Origin: Bordetella parapertussis | Lineage (GTDB): Bacteria > Pseudomonadota > Gammaproteobacteria > Burkholderiales > Burkholderiaceae_D | Length of the DNA: 24,162 bases | Reading direction: 5' to 3' | NCBI GenBank assembly: GCA_945883145.1 | Contig: CAMCXB010000036.1 | Span: 1-24,162, forward strand | Part shown: piece by piece, positions 6,129 to 12,298 of the stretch | How the letters are laid out: each line of letters begins with the position of its first letter | Position numbering within the stretch: the stretch's first letter is position 1 | The notes under the pieces: model-generated | Database searches by the model: none | What the model was told of the DNA's origin: nothing | Seen by the model: the letters and a program-made list of their open reading frames with translations, nothing else | Made by a program: the position numbers and the translations under genes

Positions 6129-7903
6129 AACGTATCGCCATGTTAGGCATGCCGAACACCGGCAAGTCCACACTATTTAATCGCTTAACAGGATCGCATG
6201 CCAAGGTAGGAAATTGGCCAGGTCTTACTGTTGATCTCATGACAGCGCGCTTATTAATCGGCGATCAAATGGTGCAGCTAGTAGATCTGCCTGGCATCTA
6301 TGATATTGATGGCTACAGTGAAGACGAGCGAGTCGTCACACGCTTTATCGCAGAGAACACAATCGATATCGGTTTATTTGTTTTGAATGTCACGCAATTA
6401 GATCGTCAGTTACCTTTGTTATTACAAGTTCTAAATCAAAATTTTCCAGTTGTCGTTGTATTGAATATGGCGGATGAAGCCAGTGCACTAGGAATTAGCA
6501 TTGATCCAGTATCACTTGCTACTGGATTAGGTGTGCCAGTGTGTTTGTTGTCTGCTAAATATGGGCAAGGCATGGAACAACTCATGGCTAGCTTGAAAGC
6601 AGAGATTGTTCATTCAGCACAGACAGAGAAAGTTGAAAGACCAGCACGTCCATCACGCTTAGAATTTTTAGAGGCAACGGTAAAGTCTAGTGTTCAAATT
6701 CCTATCGTGATGTCTACCACACGCACTGAAAAAATCGATAAAGTTTTATTGAATACGTGGTTGGGTTTGCCGCTATTTTTTCTTGTGATGTTCTTATTAT
6801 TTGAACTGGTGTTTGCAGTTGGCAAACCAATTCAAGATCTTTTTGCATGGGGCTTCTCAGAAATTAGAGTGGCAGCATTAGAACCTTTGGTACAAACACT
6901 GCCATTACTGTTGCAAGGCTTATTACTAGACGGTGTGTATAACGGTTTAAGCACAGTGGCTAGTTTTGTACCCATCATTATTTTATTTTTTCTTTGTATG
7001 GGTGTGGTGGAAGATTCAGGTTATCTCTCGCGAGCAGCATTTCTGATGGATGCACTCATGTCGCGCTTTGGCTTAGACGGTCGCAGCTTTGTCATGTTGT
7101 TAATGGGATTTGGCTGTAACGTTCCTGCATTAATGGGAACACGAGTCATACGCTCACGTGGTTTGCGACTCTTAACTATGCTGATAATTCCATTTTCATT
7201 ATGCTCAGCTCGTATGCAAGTGTTTGTGTTTTTTATTGCAGCATTATTCACAGCGCAAGCAGCACCATTGGTCTTGTTTTCACTCTATGTTGCTAGCATC
7301 TTAGCGGCGATGTTGACTTCATTATTATTCAAACGACAGTATGTGAATAATGATCCCTTCATCATAGAAATGCCGCCTTATCGTTTACCTACGCTACGTC
7401 AAATCATCGTCAGAGGAACTGCAGAAGTAGGGCATTTTCTAAAACGCGCTACCCGATTCATTGTGGCCGGTGTCGTGTTAGTTTGGTTGCTAACCAATTT
7501 CCCGCAAGGTGTTACTGCAGGAGGGCCAGACACTTGGGCTGGACAAATTGGTGCGCTGTTAGATCCTCTATTAAGCCCCTTAGGCATAGATCCTAAATTA
7601 ACCATAGCCTTAATCTTTGGCTTTGTTGCCAAAGAAATCGTGATCGGTTCTTTAGCAGTCATATATGGTCAAGAAGGTGATGCGCTAATTAATTCAATCA
7701 CCCATCAAATCACTTGGATACAAGCCTACAGCTTCATGCTTTTTTCACTCATCTATACCCCTTGCTTATCCACCATTGCAACTATACGCACAGAATCTAA
7801 AAGTTTAGGTTTTAGTGTCTTAGCAGTGGTGTGGCCATTAGTATTGGCATGGGTAGTGAGTTTTCTTTTCTATCAAGTCGCCATACATTTTTTTATCACT
7901 TAG
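6125..7903 (+). CDS. feoB: Ferrous iron transporter FeoB
   Basis: This inner-membrane Fe(II) importer has an N-terminal GTPase domain. I start it at ATG 6125, overlapping the feoA stop by four bases, rather than at the in-frame ATG 6095, which lacks this coupling and adds a ten-residue tail. That gives 592 residues, shorter than E. coli FeoB (773). GTPase motifs: G1 GMPNTGKS at 8-15 (Met where E. coli FeoB has Asn), G3 DLPG at 54-57, G4 NMAD at 114-117, G5 SAK at 143-145. A short linker leads to the membrane part from about residue 215, with both gate regions: GFGCNVPALMGTR followed by IIPFSLCSARMQVF, and IFGFVAKEIVIG further on. The linker is brief, explaining most of the length difference. 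It likely forms an operon with feoA. Confidence 0.93.
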   Translation: MKRIAMLGMPNTGKSTLFNRLTGSHAKVGNWPGLTVDLMTARLLIGDQMVQLVDLPGIYDIDGYSEDERVVTRFIAENTIDIGLFVLNVTQLDRQLPLLLQVLNQNFPVVVVLNMADEASALGISIDPVSLATGLGVPVCLLSAKYGQGMEQLMASLKAEIVHSAQTEKVERPARPSRLEFLEATVKSSVQIPIVMSTTRTEKIDKVLLNTWLGLPLFFLVMFLLFELVFAVGKPIQDLFAWGFSEIRVAALEPLVQTLPLLLQGLLLDGVYNGLSTVASFVPIIILFFLCMGVVEDSGYLSRAAFLMDALMSRFGLDGRSFVMLLMGFGCNVPALMGTRVIRSRGLRLLTMLIIPFSLCSARMQVFVFFIAALFTAQAAPLVLFSLYVASILAAMLTSLLFKRQYVNNDPFIIEMPPYRLPTLRQIIVRGTAEVGHFLKRATRFIVAGVVLVWLLTNFPQGVTAGGPDTWAGQIGALLDPLLSPLGIDPKLTIALIFGFVAKEIVIGSLAVIYGQEGDALINSITHQITWIQAYSFMLFSLIYTPCLSTIATIRTESKSLGFSVLAVVWPLVLAWVVSFLFYQVAIHFFIT

Positions 7904-7907
7904 GGAC

Positions 7908-7934
7908 GAATAGCGCAGCGCATTTGTCCGAAAT
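7908..7934. repeat. Divergent copy of ~30-bp intergenic repeat
   Basis: The segment GAATAGCGCAGCGCATTTG followed by TCCGAAA resembles the copy at 8071-8100 (GAATAGCTTAGCGACTTCG then TACGGAAA). It is the weakest member of the family and sits directly after the feoB stop. Confidence 0.35.
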
Positions 7935-7971
7935 AAAAAGATGCCATTCGCCACACTTTGAAACAGCGAGT

Positions 7972-8004
7972 AGTAGGGTGCAATGTATTGCGCCCTACTT
8001 TTTA
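7972..8004 (+). terminator. Strong hairpin terminator after feoB
   Basis: AGTAGGGTGCAAT (7972-7984) pairs with ATTGCGCCCTACT (7987-7999) over up to 13 pairs with one G-U wobble, followed directly by a T run to 8003. This is a classical intrinsic terminator, 68 bases after the feoB stop. Similar palindromes are also common as dispersed intergenic repeats, so it may double as one. Confidence 0.75.
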
Positions 8005-8018
8005 TGTTGTTTGCGAAA

Positions 8019-8046
8019 GATTACGCCTGGCTAATCGTTCTACAAA
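8019..8046. repeat. Copy of ~30-bp intergenic repeat
   Basis: GATTACGCCTGGCTAATCG followed by TTCTACAAA matches the copies at 8556-8584 and, inverted, 8611-8641. The inner GATTA...TAATC forms a short inverted repeat. Confidence 0.5.
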
Positions 8047-8070
8047 TTCAATTACAGATGTTTTGTTGGC

Positions 8071-8100
8071 GCGAATAGCTTAGCGACTTCGTACGGAAAA
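8071..8100. repeat. Copy of ~30-bp intergenic repeat
   Basis: GCGAATAGCTTAGCGACTTC followed by GTACGGAAAA shares the layout and the ACGGAAAA end of the other copies. It abuts the end of the small minus-strand gene at 8103. Confidence 0.45.
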
Positions 8101-8102
8101 AA

Positions 8103-8318
8103 TTACTCAACAGGATGTAGCTTCACCAACTCCAATTTCACCATTCCGGATAGGATGGCGGGGCGGCATGAAGTTTCAAAATCATTTCTATATTCACTAG
8201 GCGCTCTCCAACCACGCTTACGCCACAAGCTCTGCACATCGCTTTTCTGTTTTTTTTCAGCGAAGCTAGCCATCTGATTAATCATTGGATTGATATAAGC
8301 CAGAGTCGGTTTCATCAT
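8103..8318 (-). CDS. Small protein with LexA box in promoter, putative SOS gene
   Basis: This 71-residue protein is unrecognised and basic, with no signal peptide or membrane helix. Its core is SLWRKRGWRAPSEYRNDF, about residues 30-47, preceded by a helix-like region (INQMASFAEKKQKSDVQ). Two facts argue that it is real. A ribosome site reading AAGGAA lies about seven bases before the start on the minus strand. A nearly perfect LexA operator (8371-8390) lies 53 bases upstream with no other gene between. It would thus be induced by DNA damage. Small LexA-controlled proteins in other bacteria include division inhibitors and toxins, but nothing here fixes a function. The second Met codon is an equally possible start. 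Confidence 0.68.
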   Translation of the reverse strand: MMKPTLAYINPMINQMASFAEKKQKSDVQSLWRKRGWRAPSEYRNDFETSCRPAILSGMVKLELVKLHPVE

Positions 8319-8346
8319 GTTATTTCCTTGATAATTTTAGAAAATT

Positions 8347-8362
8347 CGACGACAACTCGTCG
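8347..8362. promoter_or_regulatory. Hairpin in leader of the putative SOS gene
   Basis: CGACGACAACTCGTCG is a 6-base-arm hairpin with a 4-base loop. It lies between the LexA box and the ribosome site, so it would be in the 5' untranslated region of the small gene's transcript. It could affect stability or translation; that is inference. Confidence 0.4.
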
Positions 8363-8370
8363 ATGACCAA

Positions 8371-8390
8371 TACTGTACGAATATACAGTA
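8371..8390. promoter_or_regulatory. LexA (SOS) box
   Basis: TACTGTACGAATATACAGTA contains CTGT-N8-ACAG, the LexA consensus of gamma- and betaproteobacteria, with flanking TA on both sides extending the palindrome. It precedes the small minus-strand gene by 53 bases. TTGATT, a -35-like hexamer on the minus strand, lies just upstream at 8393-8398, so bound LexA would cover the promoter. Confidence 0.85.
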
Positions 8391-8555
8391 ATAATCAAGT
8401 CAATTTCTTAAAATATTTAAAGAAATATTATTGCTACAAAAGCAATTTCAAGGTTGGCTAATGAGATAGATGATTGCTATAAGCCATTGTATTTAATCAA
8501 TATTATTTGTAATTAAAACAATATAAAAGATTAGGAATTGTGATTGGTAGCGGAT
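8391..8555. other. AT-rich non-coding stretch
   Basis: Together with the LexA promoter and the inverted repeats on either side, this fills the 346-base gap between the small SOS-type gene and the EthD-family gene. Apart from the -35-like hexamer beside the LexA box, I see no gene, RNA or motif in it. Confidence 0.5.
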
Positions 8556-8584
8556 GATTAGGCTGCGCTAATCGCCCCTACGGA
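8556..8584. repeat. Left arm of inverted repeat pair (~30-bp family)
   Basis: GATTAGGCTGCGCTAATCGC followed by CCCTACGGA. An inverted copy lies at 8611-8641, so the two arms can fold into a long imperfect hairpin. GATTAG/CTAATC is also a self-palindrome within this arm. It lies downstream of the EthD gene on the minus strand and may act as its terminator. Confidence 0.65.
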
Positions 8585-8599
8585 AAATCTTATTTAAAA

Positions 8600-8614
8600 C
8601 GGACAAAGTGTCCG
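8600..8614. repeat. Short perfect hairpin inside the inverted repeat
   Basis: CGGACAAAGTGTCCG has six-base arms and an AAG loop. It lies between the two inverted copies of the 30-bp repeat and adds to the hairpin potential of the element. Confidence 0.5.
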
Positions 8615-8641
8615 TAGGAACGATTGGCGTAGCGTAATCGT
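8611..8641. repeat. Right arm of inverted repeat pair (~30-bp family)
   Basis: On the minus strand this reads ACGATTACGCTACGCCAATC then GTTCCTACGGA, aligning base for base over most of its length with 8556-8584. The plus-strand TCCGTAGGA is the complement of the CTACGGA end of the left arm. Confidence 0.65.
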
Positions 8642-8664
8642 ACAAAGTTAACTGTTATAGATAT

Positions 8665-8991
8665 TTAACTCAGCATCAAATAATCTTCCACCAACAGCGG
8701 GTGTATTGAATCCGTGAAGTTAGGTAAATCGGATAACAAGGTTTTACCTTCAGGACTTGCTAGTGCAGCTTGTAAAACTTCAGCTGAATCAAACCATAAT
8801 TCTGAAAACCCATCATAGCCAAATGTTTCTACTTGCGATCTGTCGATCAGATTGACTGAGTAGCGACGCATATTAGGCAACTTCTTACATAATTCTGCAT
8901 GCGTATGAAGCCAGTGGTTAACGAATTCTTCGTAACTTAAATCTTTACGACGCTTGACTAATCCAATTCGTTTTATTGCATTCGGCTTCAT
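8665..8991 (-). CDS. EthD-family protein
   Basis: This 108-residue cytoplasmic protein has a dimeric alpha/beta-barrel (EthD) fold. The family pattern is clear: KRIGLVKRRKDLSYEEFVNHW, then HTHAELCKKLPNMRRYSVN, YDGFSELWFDS, and an ALASPEGKTLLSDLPNF segment before the last strand. Relatives include EthD of ether degradation and dehydratases or cyclases acting on aromatic polyketides, but many stand-alone members have no known substrate. AGGAGA lies at good distance before the start on the minus strand. It is transcribed away from the MHS transporter gene, so a shared divergent promoter region (8992-9138) is possible. A substrate link to that transporter would be speculation. Confidence 0.88.
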   Translation of the reverse strand: MKPNAIKRIGLVKRRKDLSYEEFVNHWLHTHAELCKKLPNMRRYSVNLIDRSQVETFGYDGFSELWFDSAEVLQAALASPEGKTLLSDLPNFTDSIHPLLVEDYLMLS

Positions 8992-9138
8992 CTTCTCTCC
9001 TTACTAATTGTAATCATGTTGGCAATAATATTGTTGCTCTGTACATCATAGCTTTGGATATGTATGCTAGGCAAGAATCATGAGTCGGCTCTAGTTTTTG
9101 TTGTGGGCTTTTAAAAAACGCAAATATTGTTATAAATA

Positions 9139-10467
9139 ATGACCAACACAAACCATCAGGACTCAGTTCTCCAACCTGTATCGCAAGCGGGCGATGTGGC
9201 ACTTAACTCACCGTGGAAAATTTTAATTGCCAGTTTAATTGGTACCACAATAGAGTATTTTGATTTTTATATTTTTGGTACTGCAGCAGTACTTGTTTTT
9301 CCGAAGATTTTCTTTTCTTCTTCAAGCGCCAGCATGGCGATGCTGCAGTCGTTAGCAACGTTTGGTTTGGCTTTTATTGCGCGCCCATTAGGTTCAGCTT
9401 TATTTGGTCATTTTGGTGATCGCATAGGTCGTAAAGTAACGCTCGTCGCTTCACTTTTGACTATGGGTTTATCAACCGTGTTGATAGGTTGCCTTCCTTC
9501 ATATGCTGCAATCGGCATCATCGCACCACTCTTACTTGCGCTATTTCGATTCGGACAGGGACTAGGATTAGGTGGCGAATGGGGAGGAGCGATTTTGCTT
9601 TCCACAGAAAACGCACCGAAAGGAAAACGTGCTTGGTACGGCATGTTTCCTCAGTTAGGCGCGCCTATAGGATTTTTCTTATCGGGGTCATCATTTTTGC
9701 TCTTAACTACGTATTTACCTGAGGCTGATTTTTTAGAATGGGGATGGCGCATTCCCTTTGTGTCTAGTGCTTTGTTAGTGGTAGTGGGATTGTATGTACG
9801 ACTAAATATTATTGAAACACCTGAGTTTCAGAAAGTCATAGACAAAAATGAACGCGTTAAAGTTCCGATATTAGCCTTGTTTCAAAAATATCCACGTGCA
9901 CTGATTCTTGGTACCTTATCTGGCATGGGGCAATTTGTATTATTTTATTTGATCACAGTCTTTACCCTCAGTTGGGCTACCAATTCTTTGGGATATACCC
10001 GACAAGAATTTTTAGTCCTGCAATTAGTATCGATTGTATTTTTTGCGATAGCGATTCCACTCTCTGCAAAATTATCTGATAGCCGAGGCAGAACTTCGGC
10101 CTTAATTCTCGGTTCTATCGGCATCATGATTTTGGGCCTATTTCTTGGACCTCTACTGCAAGCAGGAAGCACAGCGGTTGTTATCATGTTGTCACTGGGT
10201 ATGGCGTTAATGGGAATGTGCTATGGCCCGTTAGGTACCTTAATGTCAGACTTATTTGATGTAGAAGTTCGCTACACTGGTGCATCACTGGCATTTAACT
10301 TAGCGGGTATTTTGGGAGCATCGTTTGCCCCTTATGTCGCAACTTGGTTAGCCACCAACTTAGGTTTGCAATATGTTGGTTATTATTTGACAGTGATGGC
10401 GTCCATTAGCTTGATTGCGTTGATCTTAGTAAAAACCTTACCGTCAGCGCATGCTGGTGAAGCTTAA
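9139..10467 (+). CDS. MFS transporter, metabolite:H+ symporter (MHS) family
   Basis: This inner-membrane secondary transporter has 442 residues and about twelve membrane segments. The MHS signature is visible: IEYFDFYIFGTAAVLVFP in the first helix, ARPLGSALFGHFGDRIGRK before and within the loop between helices 2 and 3, and FGQGLGLGGEWGGAILL with ENAP in helix 4 and its following loop. These match the ProP/ShiA/KgtP group, which imports organic acids, shikimate, betaines or similar compounds with protons. The substrate cannot be read from the sequence. The N-terminal tail of about 25 residues is polar. The ribosome site is weak. The gene ends in a hairpin shared with the convergent adhesin-E-like gene. 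Confidence 0.9.
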   Translation: MTNTNHQDSVLQPVSQAGDVALNSPWKILIASLIGTTIEYFDFYIFGTAAVLVFPKIFFSSSSASMAMLQSLATFGLAFIARPLGSALFGHFGDRIGRKVTLVASLLTMGLSTVLIGCLPSYAAIGIIAPLLLALFRFGQGLGLGGEWGGAILLSTENAPKGKRAWYGMFPQLGAPIGFFLSGSSFLLLTTYLPEADFLEWGWRIPFVSSALLVVVGLYVRLNIIETPEFQKVIDKNERVKVPILALFQKYPRALILGTLSGMGQFVLFYLITVFTLSWATNSLGYTRQEFLVLQLVSIVFFAIAIPLSAKLSDSRGRTSALILGSIGIMILGLFLGPLLQAGSTAVVIMLSLGMALMGMCYGPLGTLMSDLFDVEVRYTGASLAFNLAGILGASFAPYVATWLATNLGLQYVGYYLTVMASISLIALILVKTLPSAHAGEA

Positions 10468-10476
10468 CTTCACATT

Positions 10477-10515
10477 TAAGCTGTCGTAGTGTTTGCTGCG
10501 ACAGCTTAGTCTTAT
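10477..10515. terminator. Bidirectional hairpin between convergent genes
   Basis: TAAGCTGTCG (10477-10486) pairs with CGACAGCTTA (10499-10508), and the stem can extend inward by three pairs including a wobble. GTCTTATTT follows on the plus side. It lies between the transporter stop and the stop of the minus-strand gene, 10 bases after the former, and could serve both. Confidence 0.65.
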
Positions 10516-10895
10516 TTGCAACTCGCTTTCAACAATACTTCTTCCTTGCTGCCTGTTTCTGGCTGAGTCCAGACCCAAGCGCCTTCACTGAAAAACACCA
10601 ACTTGTCGCTTGCCATTCCACCTTTGTGCCAAGTGTGCCCTATTTCACGGAAAAGAGATTTTTCACAATCGTACTCATAGCGAAACATCTCAGAAAGAAA
10701 ATCTTTCCCGTCTTTATCCTGGACCTTAGCGTAATCAGCGATGTGATAGACCTGCGGTCTTCCAGGAATTGTCGTCTTGATTGAATCGGGATCTATGTAA
10801 AGCTTGGGATCATTAAAAGATGCAGCAATAGGAGTCCAATCAGCATGCGCAAATCCAACGCTGATGAGGAGTAAGACAAGAGAGAGTTTTTTCAT
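10512..10895 (-). CDS. Exported surface-adhesin-E-like small protein
   Basis: The protein has 127 residues with a clear Sec signal peptide: KK, a hydrophobic run LSLVLLLISVGF, and a likely cut after AHA at about residue 18, leaving about 109 mature residues. The mature part resembles the surface-adhesin E family (named for Haemophilus protein E): W-x-P near the new N-terminus, KLYIDPDSIK, a Tyr/Asp-rich strand VYHIADYAKV, the RYEYDCEKSLFR segment, and a final Cys. Two mature cysteines (in YDCE and at residue 126) could form a disulfide. Many environmental bacteria carry such single-domain periplasmic or surface proteins without proven adhesion. The ribosome site is poor. An inverted repeat lies about 67 bases upstream. 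Confidence 0.72.
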   Translation of the reverse strand: MKKLSLVLLLISVGFAHADWTPIAASFNDPKLYIDPDSIKTTIPGRPQVYHIADYAKVQDKDGKDFLSEMFRYEYDCEKSLFREIGHTWHKGGMASDKLVFFSEGAWVWTQPETGSKEEVLLKASCK

Positions 10896-10961
10896 AGATA
10901 AAAGAAGCTATTGAATAAATTTGTAAAATAAAATCTGATATCTACCATGATACGCTTTTGT

Positions 10962-10983
10962 GCAATATCATTTAAAATATTGC
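10962..10983. promoter_or_regulatory. Inverted repeat upstream of adhesin-E-like gene
   Basis: GCAATAT (10962-10968) and ATATTGC (10977-10983) are perfect 7-base arms around an 8-base AT-rich spacer. It lies 67 bases before the minus-strand start, within the 190-base gap to the SOUL gene. It may be an operator; the regulator is unknown. Confidence 0.3.
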
Positions 10984-11085
10984 CATGCAAGTAGTGTGTG
11001 TTGACCGACGAATTCACGAACTTCAAATGAATAAAATCTTTCTTGTACCATTCTGAAAATATATGTAAATCGCTAACTCCATGGT

Positions 11086-11754
11086 TTACGGGGCTGCTAT
11101 CTCAAGCATGATTTCATTACGTCTAAACATAGGTAGCGTCCATGGCGGATCATAGCGCGACAGCTGAGCCGCTCCGATAATTTTATAGGAGCGTTTTATT
11201 GCCCACTCAACAGCCTCATTTGTTTTAGCTTGCACTCTTGAGACCGTATTAAAACCTGAGTACTTGTGAACAATAAAATATTTGCTTGGCACTTCGCGCA
11301 AACTTACCGCATTGTTTTTTGGTTTAGGGATATTCGCTAATGTGTATTGGCTAGGCATCACAAAATTAATGCGCCATGTTTTAGCTGTTTTCATGTTGGT
11401 TTCAGCTGTTTGTGGCTCAACTGTTACCGGTGCAGTCATAGCAATTTTAGAGGATTGAGGCTCTACAGTGACTGGGGCAGTCATCGCTATTTTTGCTTTT
11501 TTATCTGAATCAACTTGTTGATTATTTCCAAAAATAAAATCAGCGATTAATCTAAAACCTTTGCTAGATGCCGCATCCATATCGCCTTCAACAATCGTCT
11601 CCGCAATCAGTACTGGAGCGTAATGACGCACTTCAAACTGAGCATCTGAAACGATCACTTCATATTTTGGTTCTTCTATAGCCATAGCAGGTGTTGTCCA
11701 TAAAAATCCCAGTCCTAATACTAAGCTTGCCAAGTAGTTCTTATTTCTGAGCAT
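11086..11754 (-). CDS. SOUL heme-binding family protein, exported
   Basis: The protein has 222 residues with a signal peptide (hydrophobic run LASLVLGLGFLW, likely cut after AMA at residue 25), so it is probably periplasmic. The SOUL domain follows: EPKYEVIVSDAQFEVRHYAP, then GFRLIADFIFGNN, KIAMTAPV, a FVMPSQYTLANIPKP segment, and a closing strand. SOUL proteins bind heme or tetrapyrroles weakly in some eukaryotes; bacterial roles are largely unknown. The KIAMTAPV loop is duplicated in tandem (residues 88-100 and 103-115). A tetrapyrrole-related role in a bacteriochlorophyll-making cell is tempting but unproven, and bchH is 8 kb away. Confidence 0.88.
   Translation of the reverse strand: MLRNKNYLASLVLGLGFLWTTPAMAIEEPKYEVIVSDAQFEVRHYAPVLIAETIVEGDMDAASSKGFRLIADFIFGNNQQVDSDKKAKIAMTAPVTVEPQSSKIAMTAPVTVEPQTAETNMKTAKTWRINFVMPSQYTLANIPKPKNNAVSLREVPSKYFIVHKYSGFNTVSRVQAKTNEAVEWAIKRSYKIIGAAQLSRYDPPWTLPMFRRNEIMLEIAAP
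11410..11493 (-). repeat. Tandem duplication inside the SOUL gene
   Basis: KIAMTAPVTVEPQ occurs twice, at residues 88-100 and 103-115, with a 15-residue (45-base) period. The two copies differ at several synonymous sites (for example GTTACCGG against GTGACTGG on the plus strand), so the duplication is not very recent and not an assembly artefact. Confidence 0.9.
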
Positions 11755-12298
11755 AGTTGATCCTAGTCGTTATACAAAGAGGTATGATTTTTTGCGGCAT
11801 ATTTGAGTGAATTTTATGACATGAACTTTACAGGTTTATTGATCATTCTATTTTTTTATGATCGTGAAACTGTTTTTAATCAAATTTGCAGCACTGAAAG
11901 TTCTAATTGATAAAAAACCGCATAAGACCTTGTTGTGGGTTTTATCGCCGGTGTTTTTTATTCTTTTATGTTTAGGAAGGATTTACTAAATTTTTTATTT
12001 GACTTGATTTCTAATATCTAGCCTTCTCTTTATTTGCCAAATTATTAATAAAATTAATTTTTCTATTTGAATAACTTAAATTCTAGTTTGGATGATGCGT
12101 ATGATTTAGTTTTTTAAAATATTAATAATTTATTATCAAAATCCTCGTTTTCTTCTAATCAATCAGCATGCATCGCATCTTTTCACTTTTAGCCTCTAAT
12201 TAATAGATATTCAACCGATACAATACAAAAGTATTGTTCATAAAGTATCTTTCTATCTGAGTCTGCCTATTTTTAGGCGTTGAATTGCGTGCGATTGA
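11755..12298. other. Long AT-rich divergent intergenic region
   Basis: This 544-base gap separates the SOUL gene (leftward) from the large exoprotein gene (rightward) and must contain both promoters. It is very AT-rich with many T and A runs. GATCAT (11841-11846) and ATGATC (11858-11863) form a short inverted repeat. I see no credible gene, no RNA gene and no strong promoter. The region is long enough to hold a small RNA or extended regulation of the adhesin. Confidence 0.5.

Noticed and set aside
7831..8034. 67-codon plus-strand frame at the end of feoB
   Set aside because: Half overlaps feoB in another frame and the rest crosses the terminator and repeat elements; no ribosome site.
11914..11943. 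AAAACC...GGTTTT as an intrinsic terminator
   Set aside because: Only six base pairs with mismatches further in, and no rightward gene upstream of it for it to terminate.
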